NCBI GenBank assembly: GCA_014529385.2
Contig: CM043944.1
Span: 87,917,384-87,981,383, forward strand
From: Adiantum capillus-veneris
Taxonomy: Eukaryota > Streptophyta > Polypodiopsida > Polypodiales > Pteridaceae
DNA: 64,000 nt
Direction: 5' to 3'
Part shown: piece by piece, positions 12,093 through 23,831 of the stretch
How the letters are laid out: each line of letters opens with the position of its first letter
How positions within the stretch are numbered: the first letter of the stretch is position 1
Program-made: the position numbers and the translations under genes
The notes under the pieces: generated by a model
What the model saw: the letters and a program-made list of their open reading frames with translations, nothing else
Told to the model about the DNA's origin: nothing
Database searches by the model: none

Positions 12093-12094
<2 letters not shown>
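11804..12094 (+). repeat. right LTR of the short element, truncated
   Basis: It begins TGTTGGGGTGTGTGACAC. It aligns with the left copy to CACATTATGAA, where the (CT)n tract starts. Confidence 0.5.

Positions 12095-12170
<76 letters not shown>
12095..12170. repeat. (CT)38 microsatellite
   Basis: A pure CT run of about 76 bp that cuts off the end of the preceding LTR. Confidence 0.95.
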
Positions 12171-12177
<7 letters not shown>

Positions 12178-12391
12178 GACCTAGTAGATAGGAGTTCACT
12201 CTTTTGATCATAACTTCCTTATCCGAACTCCAATTTGGGTGATCTATAGCCTCAATTAAAGAGCAAGACACCCTCTATGCATTGATAGAAAGACAAAAAA
12301 AAAATCAAAGTTATGGAAGGTGTTTTTGTAGCAGCATTTTTGAAGTGAATAGGTTCAGGAAAGTTGACTCTTATCTCTTATTTTACATACA

Positions 12392-13362
12392 GTGTCTTCC
12401 GGCACTCGCAAGGATTCTTCTTCTTCAACAAGGTCCACTACCATTGTGGAAAATGATCCCAATTCTCCGAAGTTTGGAGATAGCAACACAACCACCCAAC
12501 CAATGACATTGGAAACCATGATCATGGCATACTTGGTATCATTGCAAAAGACCGTAAACAAACAAGGCAAAGACTTACGGGCACTTGCAATGGAGAATGG
12601 CATACTAAGGGTAATTGTGGTTGAGAATGAGAATCTTAAAATCACACTTGAGATGCAAATAACACGTTTGATGCAACTTGAAGAGGAAGTCAAGGAATGT
12701 AAACTCTCTCTTGTGGATTTGAATGTTTTGAAGGAGTACATGAGTAAAGTAGAGCATGACCATGTATTATAAGGGAGGAAATTTGACACCATGAGCCGGG
12801 ATGTATGCGACATGAAAAATGTATGCACAAACAAGTCTTGGGTTAATGTATATGGTAACAATGTGGTTCATAATTCCTCACTCATGCAAGCTATGGTTCA
12901 AACAAAGAATGTTGAGAATGTGGATGTGGAGGAGTTGAAGGAATGGGAGCGGAGTTCCAAGAACGTTGTTATTCGTGGAATTCCCGAAGAGAAGTTAGCG
13001 ACCCTCCTTCTCTTGCCATTGTTATTGAAGATTTATTCAAAACCCACTTTGGCATGTCCGGAGTTATGGTCTATGGAGCACATAGAGTGGGTAAGCAAGA
13101 AGCTCCTCGCTCGGGAGAATGTCCAATGTATGCACCATGCCGGATGAGACCAAATGAAAGATTGTCCTTGATAGATTTAACTATAATCCTTGATAATATT
13201 TGGATCTATTTGAGGTATATAAAATGTTTTGTATGTGAAGATTGCGCTATTAAGAAACAAAATATGCATCGCAAGGCATATGAGGAGAAGAATAAGAAAA
13301 ACAAGGAGATGTCTCACGAAGAAAATGTTCCCAAGGAGGAGGCAAGTCCCTTGAGCAAATAG
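12392..13362 (+). pseudogene. LINE ORF1 relic (coiled coil and RNA-binding part)
   Basis: The first part (12392-12772) has a Ser/Thr-rich start and then a Glu/Lys/Leu heptad-rich segment (ENGILRV, ENENLKITLEMQI, LEEEVKEC) typical of the trimerising coiled coil of L1-type ORF1 proteins. After a frame change, 12790-13362 continues with RSSKNVVIRGIPEE, the usual start of the RRM-like nucleic-acid-binding part. Later it reads VMVYGAHRVGK and ends in a Lys/Glu-rich tail. The product would package LINE RNA in the cytoplasm. Two or more frameshifts break it. The order coiled coil, RNA-binding, then endonuclease/RT just downstream supports the call. Confidence 0.6.
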
Positions 13363-13435
13363 AGATGTGTGACCTATGAGTCTGAGTTACAATTGAAAAT
13401 ATTCTTTTGAAATTGTAATGGATACCCATGGAATG

Positions 13436-15599
13436 TGGGGATTGGCATTGATGAACTAACAAGCAAAGCCGATGTTGTACTTCTTGTTGAAACTTGGGAG
13501 CATGATACATAAAGGATTAACGGCTTGGAGGATTACAATGTACATTCATTGATGTGGTCAAAGAATCTCAAGCAACAAAGAGGGAAAGGAGAGGTAGCAT
13601 GTATGGTTAAGAATGGAAGATTTTTTATCAATTGTGAAAGATGACAAGTTCAAGCGCTATGTATGACTGAAAACTATGACATCAAAAAGAGCACCCATTT
13701 TTGTAGCCGGTTGCTACATTCCTCATCATGATTCCCCTTGTTATTCTTGCATGGTTAGAGATCAACCATTTTTTTTCGCTTATTTCAAAGGCGAAGGTGA
13801 TGTTATCGTATCTGGGGATATGAATGCTCGCACAAAAACATTGTAACATGATACTCAACAATTTGATACGTCAAGCATTTCAAGGGAGTTGGAGGAAGTT
13901 CACTTGTATGATCATACTTCAATGGATGAGAAAGAGACGGATCACTATGGAAAGTTACTTTTACACATGTGTAATAGCACGTGTATGTTCATTGCCAAGG
14001 TGTATCCTTGTGGAGTGGAACTAATGGATTTACATATAGGAAACATAATGGGAATAGTGTAATTGACTATATGTTACTCTCCGAAGCCATCATGTATCGT
14101 ATAAAGAGTGTTATGTTTGGCCAATGGACCCTGGAATCAGACCATCAGACTTTATGTATTGACCTTTCATGTGGAGAAGCAACTAAGCATGATAATCTCA
14201 ACCAAAGGGAAGAAAAAATATCACTATGTATGGATTTCAAACGGACACCAATTTACATTGAAATGGTTGAGCAAAAGTTGTGGTGGATGACAAAGCTTCA
14301 ATATGACGCACTATTGGAAACTAAATGGGAAGCTTTCAAGAAATTTATTTGTTCTTGTGCTGAAAAATTATTTTCCATAAAGCATCTCCATGCTATCAAC
14401 AACGATAGATCACGCAAAACGTGGTTTGATAAATAATGTCAAGATGCTCAAAAGTCCTTGATAAAGCTTGATGCAACTATGGACAAAGACAACTATCAAA
14501 GTCAGTTGCATACATACAAGGCATTGGTTCAAAAGAAGAGAAGACAACTATCAAAGATAACTATCAGTTGCATACATACAAGGCATTGGTTCAAAAGAAG
14601 AGAAGAACATGGGAAGTAAAGCAAAAACTTTTTCAAGTCCAAGAAAATACACATGCATGTGAAGGATTTTGGAGAAACTTGAGAAACAAGCGGGTTGAGA
14701 ATTCTTGTAACTTGAGTCTTGTGGATATGTACACACATTGTAGGGAATTATATGAGCAAGAAAATGTTGAAAAACTATCATTTTATGGTTCATTCCCATG
14801 TATGCCCTCTTTTTTTTACTATTGAGGATGAATGCAGTGGGCTTGAAAAGTTGGCCACTTGCAAAGCGTGAGATCTTCAAGGTATCAAGCCGGAGATGAT
14901 CAAATGGACGGGAGATTTTACCCATGAGTGGATGTGTGATATGTTGAGCCTTGCACTTCAACATGTTATGCCTTATGATCGGAGTACTAATTGGGTTAAT
15001 GCTTTGCATAAAGGAGGGGATGTAAAGAATGTAAACAACTACCGGACTATAATGATTGGGTCTCTTATGGAAAAGTTATCTGGGTGCATAATGGAGATGA
15101 AATTGAGTGATTGGTCTAAAGGGATGACAAGCGTACAAAAGGACAAGTGAGTTTTTGTCGATGCCATAGCAACATTGATCATCTTGTCACTCTTTGTGTT
15201 CTTATGGAGAAAAGTTGGTTGAAAGGCAAGCAATTGTATTGTTGTTTTGTGAACTTTAAGAAAGCCTTTCATATGATTCCATGTAACAATTTGTGGATAA
15301 GGATGGAAGAACTTCAAGTGCCAAGTGAGTTTATGATTGTGGTTTCTCGAATCTATGAGAAGGTGATTTGTCAATTGCGCATGGGAAGAGTAATTTCAAA
15401 AAAATTTGTAAGCACTATTGGGGTTAAACAAGGATGTCCGTTGTCACGAACTCTCTTTGGTCTATGTATCTATCAATTGGAACAAATGGTCCTTGACTTT
15501 ATGCAAGATGAAGGCATTAAAGAGGTAGAGGGGTTTCCTCTGAAACTTGCTCTAGCTGCCTACATCTTTTTGGCCAGTGCTCTACTTCACCGAGGCTAG
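13436..15599 (+). pseudogene. LINE ORF2 relic: endonuclease and start of reverse transcriptase
   Basis: An APE-type endonuclease is recognisable in scattered frames. VIVSGDMNART at about 13802 matches the GDFN-A motif. FTYRKHNGNSVIDYMLLS followed by WTLESDHQTL (about 14030-14150) matches the S-D-H end of the domain. After a spacer, the RT gives YCCFVNFKKAFHMIP and then GVKQGCPLSRTLFG (about 15240-15460). The catalytic YADD block and everything after it are missing, so the 3' part is lost, which is unusual because LINEs normally lose the 5' end. Many stops and shifts are present, including one caused by a 62-bp tandem duplication. The family is L1- or Jockey-like; I cannot separate these. Confidence 0.65.
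14503..14606. repeat. 62-bp tandem duplication inside the LINE
   Basis: CAGTTGCATACATACAAGGC and the following bases to AGAAGAGAAGA occur at 14503 and again at 14565. The 62-bp offset is not a multiple of three and shifts the frame between the endonuclease and RT parts. Confidence 0.85.
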
Positions 15600-16399
15600 C
15601 CTTAGGGTTTGAAAATGGGTAAGAAGGACTTCAAAGATTATTTTATATATATATATGACCTGATCTTGTGAGTTCGTGGTATCCAAAGCCAGGACATTTT
15701 GATGTACACACAAATTATCAAATATCGTTACCTGAACCAGGTCTGGAAGACTAGGAACCTTCAAGTTTTTCAGGGAAAACTGGATGTAGCTCATTTTGAC
15801 GATATTTTGTGTTAGAGCAATGAGCTCATGCATGGCATAGGATCAAGAGGGGTAGTTGACAAGGATGAAGAATAAAGGTCTACAATGAGCTGCTTAGAAC
15901 ACTCAAGAGGGTAAGAGTATCTTTTTCTGTGAATAAACCTCTAATGGAACCCTACCCCCTTAAGGCACATGCAGTGCTTGAGGAAAATTGTATTCTTTTC
16001 AAGTTAATATTAAGTCTCTCAACTCACAATTGTGAGTATGGAAAAAAAAAGATTTGTTCTTTGATTGGTTTGAATGGTACCTCATAGGCTAGAGGTAACA
16101 CTATCTAATGTCAAAGCTATGCTAAAATCTAATTATGTGACCTTCTATACTATATATAATGCAGCTTAAATTTTGTTATGAAGGAGAAGCCATCCATGTG
16201 TCACTCACTGCTTCACTTGAAAGAAAACCTTACAAAATGTCTCATTCTTATGAAGGTTGGAGCCTAAGAACCTTGTCAACTTTCAACTTTCAACCTTTCA
16301 AGTAAAATTTAAAAAAATGGTTTGACTATACTTTTTCTACTTTACTTTTCTTTTTTAAAGCCAATTGAAGGGTGGCTCAATTTTTCTTTTGGAAAGCCA

Positions 16400-16400
<1 letters not shown>
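15600..16400. other. no supported feature
   Basis: Short AT-rich sequence after the LINE break; no gene, terminal repeat or array seen. Confidence 0.35.

Positions 16401-16482
<82 letters not shown>
16401..16482. repeat. compound (TG)25(AG)16 microsatellite
   Basis: A pure TG run to 16450 passes directly into a pure AG run. Confidence 0.95.
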
Positions 16483-16486
<4 letters not shown>

Positions 16487-16688
16487 GTAGGTCTCAAAAA
16501 GCGTGCCAGATCTTTTTTCCTTGATTGAAATAGTTTTAATTAATCTATCTATTCTATTTCTTTATGGAATCCTCAAGCTCTTAGCCATGCCACGCGTTGA
16601 AGAATAGAGAACCTCTTGAATGTATGCACACGTAGCTGATTTATGTAGCAGAAGCTTGGCGAAGCTGACACAATTCTATGGCCCACTG

Positions 16689-16689
<1 letters not shown>

Positions 16690-16741
<52 letters not shown>

Positions 16742-16782
16742 TCAATGTCAGTTGAAAACATGGTAGCACACGCCAATCAAAG

Positions 16783-16840
<58 letters not shown>

Positions 16841-16876
16841 GTGGAAGGGATGGGAGAACAGAGGGAGGGAGGGGAG

Positions 16877-16919
<43 letters not shown>

Positions 16920-17221
16920 GATAAAGAGAAATAGCTCGGGTAGGAACCATTCAAACACCGGGTGCTCTCCCTTGTGAGCCTAGCTAGTGCTCATGTGGGC
17001 GATCCATCCTGCGCGAGTCGAGCAAGCAATCCTACGGGTGGGCAATGGGTGTTCACCGGTGTCGAGAGTGGCAGGGATGGTCATCATACAATGGGATACC
17101 CTATTTGCTTGCTTGGTAGCATGTAGTAGGTTGAGTGGCATGTCATCATGTCCGCTCCCTTTGTTTACCCATGAGATGCAGCTCTTCACTTAGCTAGCTT
17201 GAATATGTAGCCAAATTCAAG

Positions 17222-17252
<31 letters not shown>
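16690..17252. repeat. cluster of GA and GT microsatellites
   Basis: Pure or nearly pure runs lie at 16690-16738 (GA), 16785-16839 (GT), 16880-16917 (GA) and 17221-17252 (GA), with shorter GA and GT patches continuing to about 17380. Open frames across these are low-complexity artefacts. Unique-looking sequence at 16920-17200 has no recognisable gene. Confidence 0.9.
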
Positions 17253-17256
<4 letters not shown>

Positions 17257-17380
17257 ATTGATGTGTGAGGGTGTGTGTGTGATGAGAGAGAGAGGGGAAG
17301 ATAGAGAGAGAATTTCATTAATGTGTGTGTGGGTGTGAGAGGTCGTGTGTATGTCTCATGAGAGAGAGAGAGAGAGAGGA

Positions 17381-18829
17381 AGCTAAGTGCATCCATGCTT
17401 CGCTCCTCTGCCATTTCTAGAGATGGAGATGCGTGACCTATTATGCGAGAGAGGTTAATTGTGTGTGCATTGTCTAACTTTTTTTTCTCATGAAAATCTT
17501 GGCTAGATTCTGAGCTTGCAGTCAAGAAAATCGACAAAATTGTGCAAGTTTTAGTGTGAATATCGGTAAATAATTGAAAGAGTTTCAAGCGTGTCCTTAT
17601 TTTAAAAGTGTACTTGATGTAGCAACAACATTAGAAAAAGTAGGTAATCAATCTAGTGATAAGTATAGAAGAGGTAGACCTTTAACCAGTTGGATTAAGT
17701 CTTCAAGGAAGTCAATTGTTATTAGAATCACCACAAGTGTGCACAACACTCATCTTTAATGCCTTGAGAGCCCCTTGAGAGATTGTACCTTTCAGCTATC
17801 AATCAATTGATTTATTATTTTTATACATTCATACCCATTTCAACTATTTTGTAATGGTTTTTCTTGATTTTTGAAGGTGCTTACATACTTCACACCTATC
17901 CTCTCTCCCATCACACTTGGAAAACATCTCCTCTAGCACACTAAAGAGCTAGGGATATGCTATTGAGATACCCTTATTTACATGCCTAGAATGTCATTGA
18001 AGCCAAGCAAGATTCCCACACCCACTAGAACACCAAAAAAGAAAAGAGTAAAGGCTAGAGTGAGAGGGGTTGGAGCGGCATAATAACACCATGGACAAGC
18101 TTTACTCACAAAAGTTATATATTTTACCAAATACCAAAATTTAAGCAAAGAAGAAAGAGCCTTGGAGAGGCTAAACATAATTCCATGGACACCCCTAGAG
18201 AGAGATTAGAGAGACGCAAAAGGTTGAAGCTTTGTTTCACCAAAAGCTTTGGGAGGTGTATAAGGAACCAATGTATTAAGGGTTGTGAAGGGTTGGAAAC
18301 ACCATTCCGAAACCTTTGTGCTACACTTCCTTTTGTATTGAACTCTTCACATCTCCCATGGAACTTACTAAAGGCTCTTTTACTATACCTACAACAACAC
18401 TACCACATTGCATTTTCTAATACTATTATAGATTAAAAAATCCCTATTCATACCTCAATTGTTCTACTGCAGAATCTGCTATGTAGAGTAGATCATTGTA
18501 GAGATGATTACCTCTTAGGATCTAGAAATTAAAGCCACCCAAAAAAAATAAAGGTCGAGGATGATGACACTCCATTGTTCAAGAATCTTAGGTCTTTTGC
18601 CTCCTCTTTCTTTTTTAATCATAGTTCAACATCCTAACTTTTTCACAAGTAGACGCATAGTTCTATTGCATGGCCAAGCCACAAAAAGAGGGAGAGACAA
18701 AAGGAGAAGAAAGTTCTTCTCTTTCGTAAAAACCATCCAAGAGAACCTTTATGTCCCTCAACAACAAATCCTCAAGTCAAGACTGGGACTCGGAAGAAAA
18801 TTGGGAGAACCAATCTATTGTAATCAGTT

Positions 18830-18831
<2 letters not shown>
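17381..18831. other. no supported gene
   Basis: Short frames only, none with family resemblance. No repeat array is visible. Confidence 0.35.

Positions 18832-18883
<52 letters not shown>
18832..18883. repeat. (GA)26 microsatellite with a conserved flank
   Basis: A pure GA run followed by ATATGTCTCTTCAAATATCA and then AATATGACTTATGGAGCCAAA. A similar flank follows another GA tract, read on the opposite strand, near 22000. Confidence 0.9.
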
Positions 18884-18889
<6 letters not shown>

Positions 18890-19100
18890 GTCTCTTCAAA
18901 TATCAAATATGACTTATGGAGCCAAATGAAACATGTCACATACAATTTTGAGTTGATCAGAGACTCCAAACTTGCAAGGGCATATTGTGCATAAACTAAG
19001 GGGCTCGGCTCACTAATGCCATATCTCATAGGAAAGAGTGTGGGAGATGAGCCAGATTGTTGCCATGATGTGCATTACAAATAAGGGGATAGGTGAGGGT

Positions 19101-19101
<1 letters not shown>

Positions 19102-19148
<47 letters not shown>
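19102..19148. repeat. poly-G tract of 47 bases
   Basis: An uninterrupted G run, followed by GTGGTGGAGGGAGGGAGAG. It can form G-quadruplexes and is prone to length error in sequencing. It is the longest of three G runs in the window. Confidence 0.9.
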
Positions 19149-19149
<1 letters not shown>

Positions 19150-19525
19150 GGTGGAGGGAGGGAGAGAGAGAGATTTCTTACAGCAACAACAAGAGAAAAA
19201 AGAAGAACATGGATTTTTTAATGTCAAAAGAGCAATCCAAAGAGACCTCAAAGCTTGAGGAGATACGACATGAACTCAACACGGTGATACTCAATATGGA
19301 TATCAAGAAAGTGGATACTCTATGTGGATACCAAAAAGGTAGGTTTTATCTTAGCTATCACGACAACGTGCTGGTCACATACTAGTCATCATGAAACTCG
19401 TGCGAGTCACGACATGTTGGTCAACTCCACATATTCTCTTTTTCCGCTTACCTCACCTTATTTTTGCTTTGTTTTGCTTTGCTCTGCTTTGCAAAAAGTT
19501 TTCTTCTATTTGAACAAACATATGG

Positions 19526-20821
19526 ATGCGTGCAAGCATACACATGCATACGTACTCACATATATATGATCCTTGTATGGGGAGAAAACTCCTTGTATAT
19601 GGTTCAAAAGATAAGATGAACTCCTCAACTAGAAAATCTAATTTGTTCACATATTTATTGGCGTGCACCCAAATTCAAGGTAACCTTGATATTTTCTACA
19701 GAGGATGTACACCATCCGCGCAGGGTGCCAAGAAATTACTCATCACCTACCCAAAATTATTCAAAGACACTCACTTCAAGGCTCTGGTGTTTAAGGATGC
19801 GGAAGATCTGAGCCAAGACATCACCCTAGAAAGAACCGATGTATGGAAAAAAATTAGTAATAAGAAAATACAAACTGCAATCAAGAGAGTAGGCCATAGG
19901 CCTAAAAAGACTAGCAACCAGGCGATTTCAATCTGGAAATCTAGATTTGAGGAGATAGGCCTCAAGAAAATGCAAGGTATGGCCTCTGACCAAGGTCACA
20001 TTGATTGGCTGAAGATCAAGCATACATTGCATGAGAGGAAAATGGAGGAGACTAACCTCCTTAGGCTTCAAGCCAAAGAGAGGCTCATTAAGACAGAGGA
20101 AGTGAATAAAAGCTCACAACTACTCAGATCGATCAAGGTAAGAAAATGCCAGGCTACCATCTCTTCCTTGATCGATAACCAAGGAGTCCAGATTAACAAT
20201 CCTGATCACATAAGCAGAGTGATGCTTGATCATCTCAGGCAAATCATTGGAAAGGAGGACTCTCCCTCTCTATTAACCAGAGAAGCCAGGGCTAAGATTT
20301 TTTTTGCCACCCCAACATTCGTGGACTTTGACCGGGCAAGCTACTTGGAGAGACCCTTTACCCTAAAGGAATGATGGAGTGCACTCAAAAATCTAGGCAA
20401 AGAAAAATCTCCACGATGGGATGGGATCATGATCGAGTTTTGTCAAGAGTTTTGGGAGGTCTTGGGCCCTTCTTTCTTGCATTTGGTCAACAGATCCTTT
20501 ACTAAAGGTGCACTCAAATCATGGTTGGAGAAAGGATTAATTAAAGTCATCTCCAAGCAATTAGCTTGCTCTCAACTCAAGCATTGGAGATCAATTAGAA
20601 TGATGACAATGTTTTACAAGGTATTGGCCAATCTCATTGCTGAGAGGATGACCTCGATGTTAGCAAATGTCATCTCTCCCTACCAACATGGTTTTATTAA
20701 ATGAGTATCTATATATGACAACATATTGGCTGTAATGATTGGGATGGAGTACACCAAGTTCAAGAAACAAGAATGTATCCTTCTACAACTGGACTTGGAT
20801 AAGGAGTATGATAGGATCATG
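19526..20821 (+). pseudogene. LINE reverse-transcriptase relic (linker and first RT motifs)
   Basis: The frame from 19526 gives a Lys/Glu-rich linker and, after a TGA at 20372, continues in another frame. The RT start reads KEKSPRWDGIMIEF, FWEVLGPSFLHLVN, HWRSIRMMTMFYKVLANLIA and SPYQHGFIK. It then reads LLQLDLDKEYDRI, which corresponds to RT motif A (LDLxKAYDR). The element ends there, at 20822, where a dispersed repeat starts, so the repeat either inserted into the LINE or joined it by rearrangement. The upstream endonuclease is not seen. The product would be a target-primed reverse transcriptase. The stop after FIK is TGA where the family usually has Arg. Confidence 0.7.
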
Positions 20822-21595
20822 TCATAAAATCTAATATCTAACCAGCCCAAATGATATCTCATATTCAACTGATCAATTAATGTGGGAGAATAAACGGGAA
20901 CAAGGGTTAGAATATAGACATGTGCTTACAGATCTATCTCAACATGGGGCCAATGGTAAAGGGGTCCAAATGAGAGATGGTCTGTCAAAGATCAACGCTA
21001 GCCAATGGAGCTCAAATACCTTAGGGTTAGCTTCATTGAAGACCTCCAAAGGTTATTGTTAAAAGTCCTTTGACCCTAGGTAAGCTAGGGTTGTACTTGA
21101 GGTGGGAACCCGGCCCAAGCTTGAGGTGCTTGTCGTGCTTGTTGCTGACTAAGGTGTGTGGGGTGCTTGTCGTGCTTGCTGACTAAGATGCTTGAGGTGC
21201 TTGTCATTCTCGCTGACTAGGGAGCTTGAGGTGCTTGTGGGAACATTATCCAAGCTTGAGGTGCTTTGTCGTTCTTGCTGACTAAGGTGCTTGTCTTCCA
21301 CAAAGTCAAAGTATCCCTACACAAGGGGGGTGATCACTAAAGCTAGGGGGATGAGAGAGAACGCGCACACACACACACACAAGGTGAGCCCAAGCTTCAG
21401 GAGGCAGCAAGGACACATGTCAAGCCCTACCCCTGTTGCCCTCATGGTGTGCCTACACTCAGACACACTCTCATTGTGTGAAGTGCAAAGTGCAAGAGCT
21501 GCATCTCCTTATCCAAGCTAGTAGAGGAGTTGAGAGCCTACACCAACACTCTTGGCTATGGAATGCAAATCCAACCAAGAGCCATGCTTCAATGT
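20822..21595 (+). repeat. dispersed repeat, copy A (probable gypsy 3' region and LTR part)
   Basis: It matches the reverse complement of 33556-34639 along its whole length, from TCATAAAATCTAATATCTAAC to GCCATGCTTCAATGT. Copy A lacks about 245 bp present in copy B, around 21445. It contains a minisatellite (21088-21300) and a short (CA)n run (21365-21381). Because copy B lies just 3' of a decayed gypsy pol gene in the same direction, the repeat is probably that family's 3' untranslated region and LTR. The TGTTAAA-like sequence near 21058 is a candidate LTR start. Confidence 0.65.
21088..21300. repeat. minisatellite, unit about 33 bp, inside copy A
   Basis: Variants of GCTTGAGGTGCTTGTCGTGC followed by TTGCTGACTAAGG repeat about six times. 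The same array, reversed, is in copy B at about 34140-34360. Confidence 0.7.
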
Positions 21596-22018
21596 GTTCT
21601 TCGCTGAAAGAGGAAACCGTACTAACACTTACATGCTTGAGCCTATCCCCTTGTCGGAGATATGCACTATCGTAGCCATTCGGCTTAGCTCCCATTTCAT
21701 TCGATGCGAGACAAGGCATTGGGCAATGGAGAAGAGTCAAATCGATTGTCCACATTATGCTCACTGCAAGTTCAAGAGTCTGAGTACCACACACTACTAG
21801 AGTGCTCAGCTTTTGGTCACATCCGAACTTGCTTCTCTCACATTTTCAGCCATGACTTAGACCTACACACTTTTCTCTCCCAACCATAGTGTGGGCTCTC
21901 CATTGCGACTCTCATCACCATAATTTTGGAGCATCGAGAGTCACTCAATAGCCATACACATACTACATCACATGTAGCTTTGGTCCCATAGGTCATATTT
22001 GACCTCCAAGGATGATAA

Positions 22019-22022
<4 letters not shown>
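21596..22022. other. unassigned sequence between copy A and the (CT)n tract
   Basis: No gene recognised. The last 60 bp, read on the minus strand, resemble the flank of the GA tract at 18832. Confidence 0.35.

Positions 22023-22112
<90 letters not shown>
22023..22112. repeat. (CT)45 microsatellite
   Basis: A pure CT run of 90 bp, the longest dinucleotide tract in the window. Read as GA on the minus strand, its 3' side carries AATATGACCTATGGGACCAAA. Confidence 0.95.
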
Positions 22113-22115
<3 letters not shown>

Positions 22116-23181
22116 TCTTTACTGGGAGAGTACAACGTGCATGGTGATATGGACATGGGGGGGGCAAGAGGATCTATATGCGAGGGATAGAGAAAGAGAG
22201 CATGCTTCCTTGCACTCTCATGCATGTCAGGGGTGCAATCCCTCTCTCATGTCCCTCTTTGATTGTCAATGCCATGGTGAGGGTAGCATAGGTAGGGAGT
22301 AGAGGGTAGAGGTGGTGATGGCGAGGGTGGATCAGTTTGCATATCCCATGACAACAAGGGGGCTCGAGAAATTAATAGCATGTAGCAACCTTATTCTAAA
22401 AATATGAGTGCAGTAATGCCACATGACAGTGGAGGCGGTATCCGTGTAAGAGGTGCAAGTTAGAGGCCAAAAATGGTGCAGAAGAAATATGAAGAGAGGG
22501 GGGGTTGGGGGGTGTGGGATTTTGCTTGTCATTGATGTCTAAGACGAGGGTGCAAAGAAGGAGAATCAATCCAGCAGAGGCCACGGTGCAGGTAGGGCAT
22601 GGAACGAGGGAAGCAATTTAAAGTAATAACATGATGTATGTATTTTGGACACCCCTATTTTGGAAATTTGTACATATGCGGATGACGATCTAAGTCAAAG
22701 GGGTGTCTGGGTTTCTTTTTGTGGGGGCATTTTACCTTGTTAAATAGGCACATGCACATGAAAGGTAAGTTGCTTAAGCTGACAGATTACCTTGAATTCT
22801 TTTTTTTAAAGTGCTCAGATGAGCTTGAATTCTATTAAAATCAGAAGGTTACAATCTGCCTTGGCATATGCTTTGCACAGCGTCCAAAAAAAAAAACCAT
22901 CAACAGGGGTCACGAGAGCTCGCTTATGTTTACATACAAAGCTTACACTTTAAGCTCTCTTTTTTTGTCTTTTATATAGCAGCTTTCACTGACACGATTC
23001 AAGAACAACATTGGACTCCAAAGGATCCCCCTTCTTTTGAAAAAAATAATTAATTTTTTGGAGTTCAAAAATGCTCTCAACAAAGTAGCTTTTATGATGC
23101 AAATGTCCGTCAAAAGATCCATACTACCGATATGTCTTGACCCCATAGCAAGGTCTCCTCTAAAGAAAGGAGGAGAATTTT

Positions 23182-23397
23182 TTAACAACCCCAGAACAGG
23201 TGCGTGAAGCATTCATTTGAGTACTTGCACCTGACACAAATTCCTTCGGCTAGACCTCTTGCTTTAGCATTGTCCCCAGTGGGGACGAAACCAAAGAGAA
23301 GTCTCCAAAGGAACACTTTATCTTTCTCGTCGCATTTGGCCTTTGAGATGTAGCCGATCACATGGCTCCATTGCTTTCCGCCCACTTCTTGGACCAA
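23182..23397 (-). pseudogene. LINE 3' fragment with zf-RVT zinc-finger motif
   Basis: The frame reads KDKVFLWRLLFGFVPTGDNA, then a GICVRC element and NECFTHLFWGC. The spacing C-x2-C ... H-x4-C, after FLWRLL and PTGDN, is that of the zinc-binding domain found C-terminal to reverse transcriptase in plant LINEs. Only this short part is clear; flanking frames at 22943-23200 are degraded. It lies on the strand opposite to the LINE RT at 19526-20821, so it is not simply that element's tail unless there has been an inversion. Confidence 0.65.
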
Positions 23398-23634
23398 ACG
23401 TGTTTAGGTGATCTATCTGTAAAGAGCACAACTTTTCATAAATTGGTTTTGTCTTGGGCGAGCAAAAATACTTTCTCTAGGAAAATTTAGGCTTTCCAAC
23501 CCGGGGGTTTCACTGTGTTTTTTCGTATGGTACCACGTGAATGTACAATAGGGGGGTTTTTGGATTTTGTACATAAGCATATACAATAGGGGTAGCCCCT
23601 CATTATTTCATACTCATACCATACACATAAGGAA

Positions 23635-23656
23635 GGGGGGGGGGGGGGGGGGGGGG
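23635..23656. repeat. poly-G tract of 22 bases
   Basis: An uninterrupted G run between CATAAGGAA and TTACATTGGGGC. Confidence 0.9.
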
Positions 23657-23702
23657 TTACATTGGGGCTACATTCAACTACCTGAGCCACCTTAAATACA
23701 TT

Positions 23703-23831
<129 letters not shown>

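Larger units (their letters stand above)
9987..12094 (+). mobile_element. short decayed non-autonomous LTR retrotransposon
   Basis: Two direct repeats of about 290-330 bp start with GGGTGTGTGACACATC at 9992 and 11809. They share a TATA-like CTATAAAA segment, ACACTTTGT blocks and the tail CACATTATGAA. The right copy starts TGTTGGGG and the left ends CCCAACA at 10319, a typical TG...CA inverted terminus. The left copy is followed at 10322 by TGGTTTCAAGTCAATGG, an imperfect initiator-tRNA-Met primer site. The internal part (10320-11803, about 1.5 kb) has no gag or pol resemblance, so this is probably a TRIM- or LARD-like derivative. The right LTR loses its last roughly 45 bp at a long (CT)n tract. 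Confidence 0.55.

Noticed and set aside
16641-17588. Several open frames of 60-120 codons with Ser-Leu, Thr-His or Cys-Val repeats
   Set aside because: They are translations of (GA)n and (GT)n microsatellites in all frames.
23640-23700. Minus-strand GGTGGCTCAGGTAGTTGAAT as another SINE A box
   Set aside because: No B box follows at the right distance and the sequence runs into poly-C.
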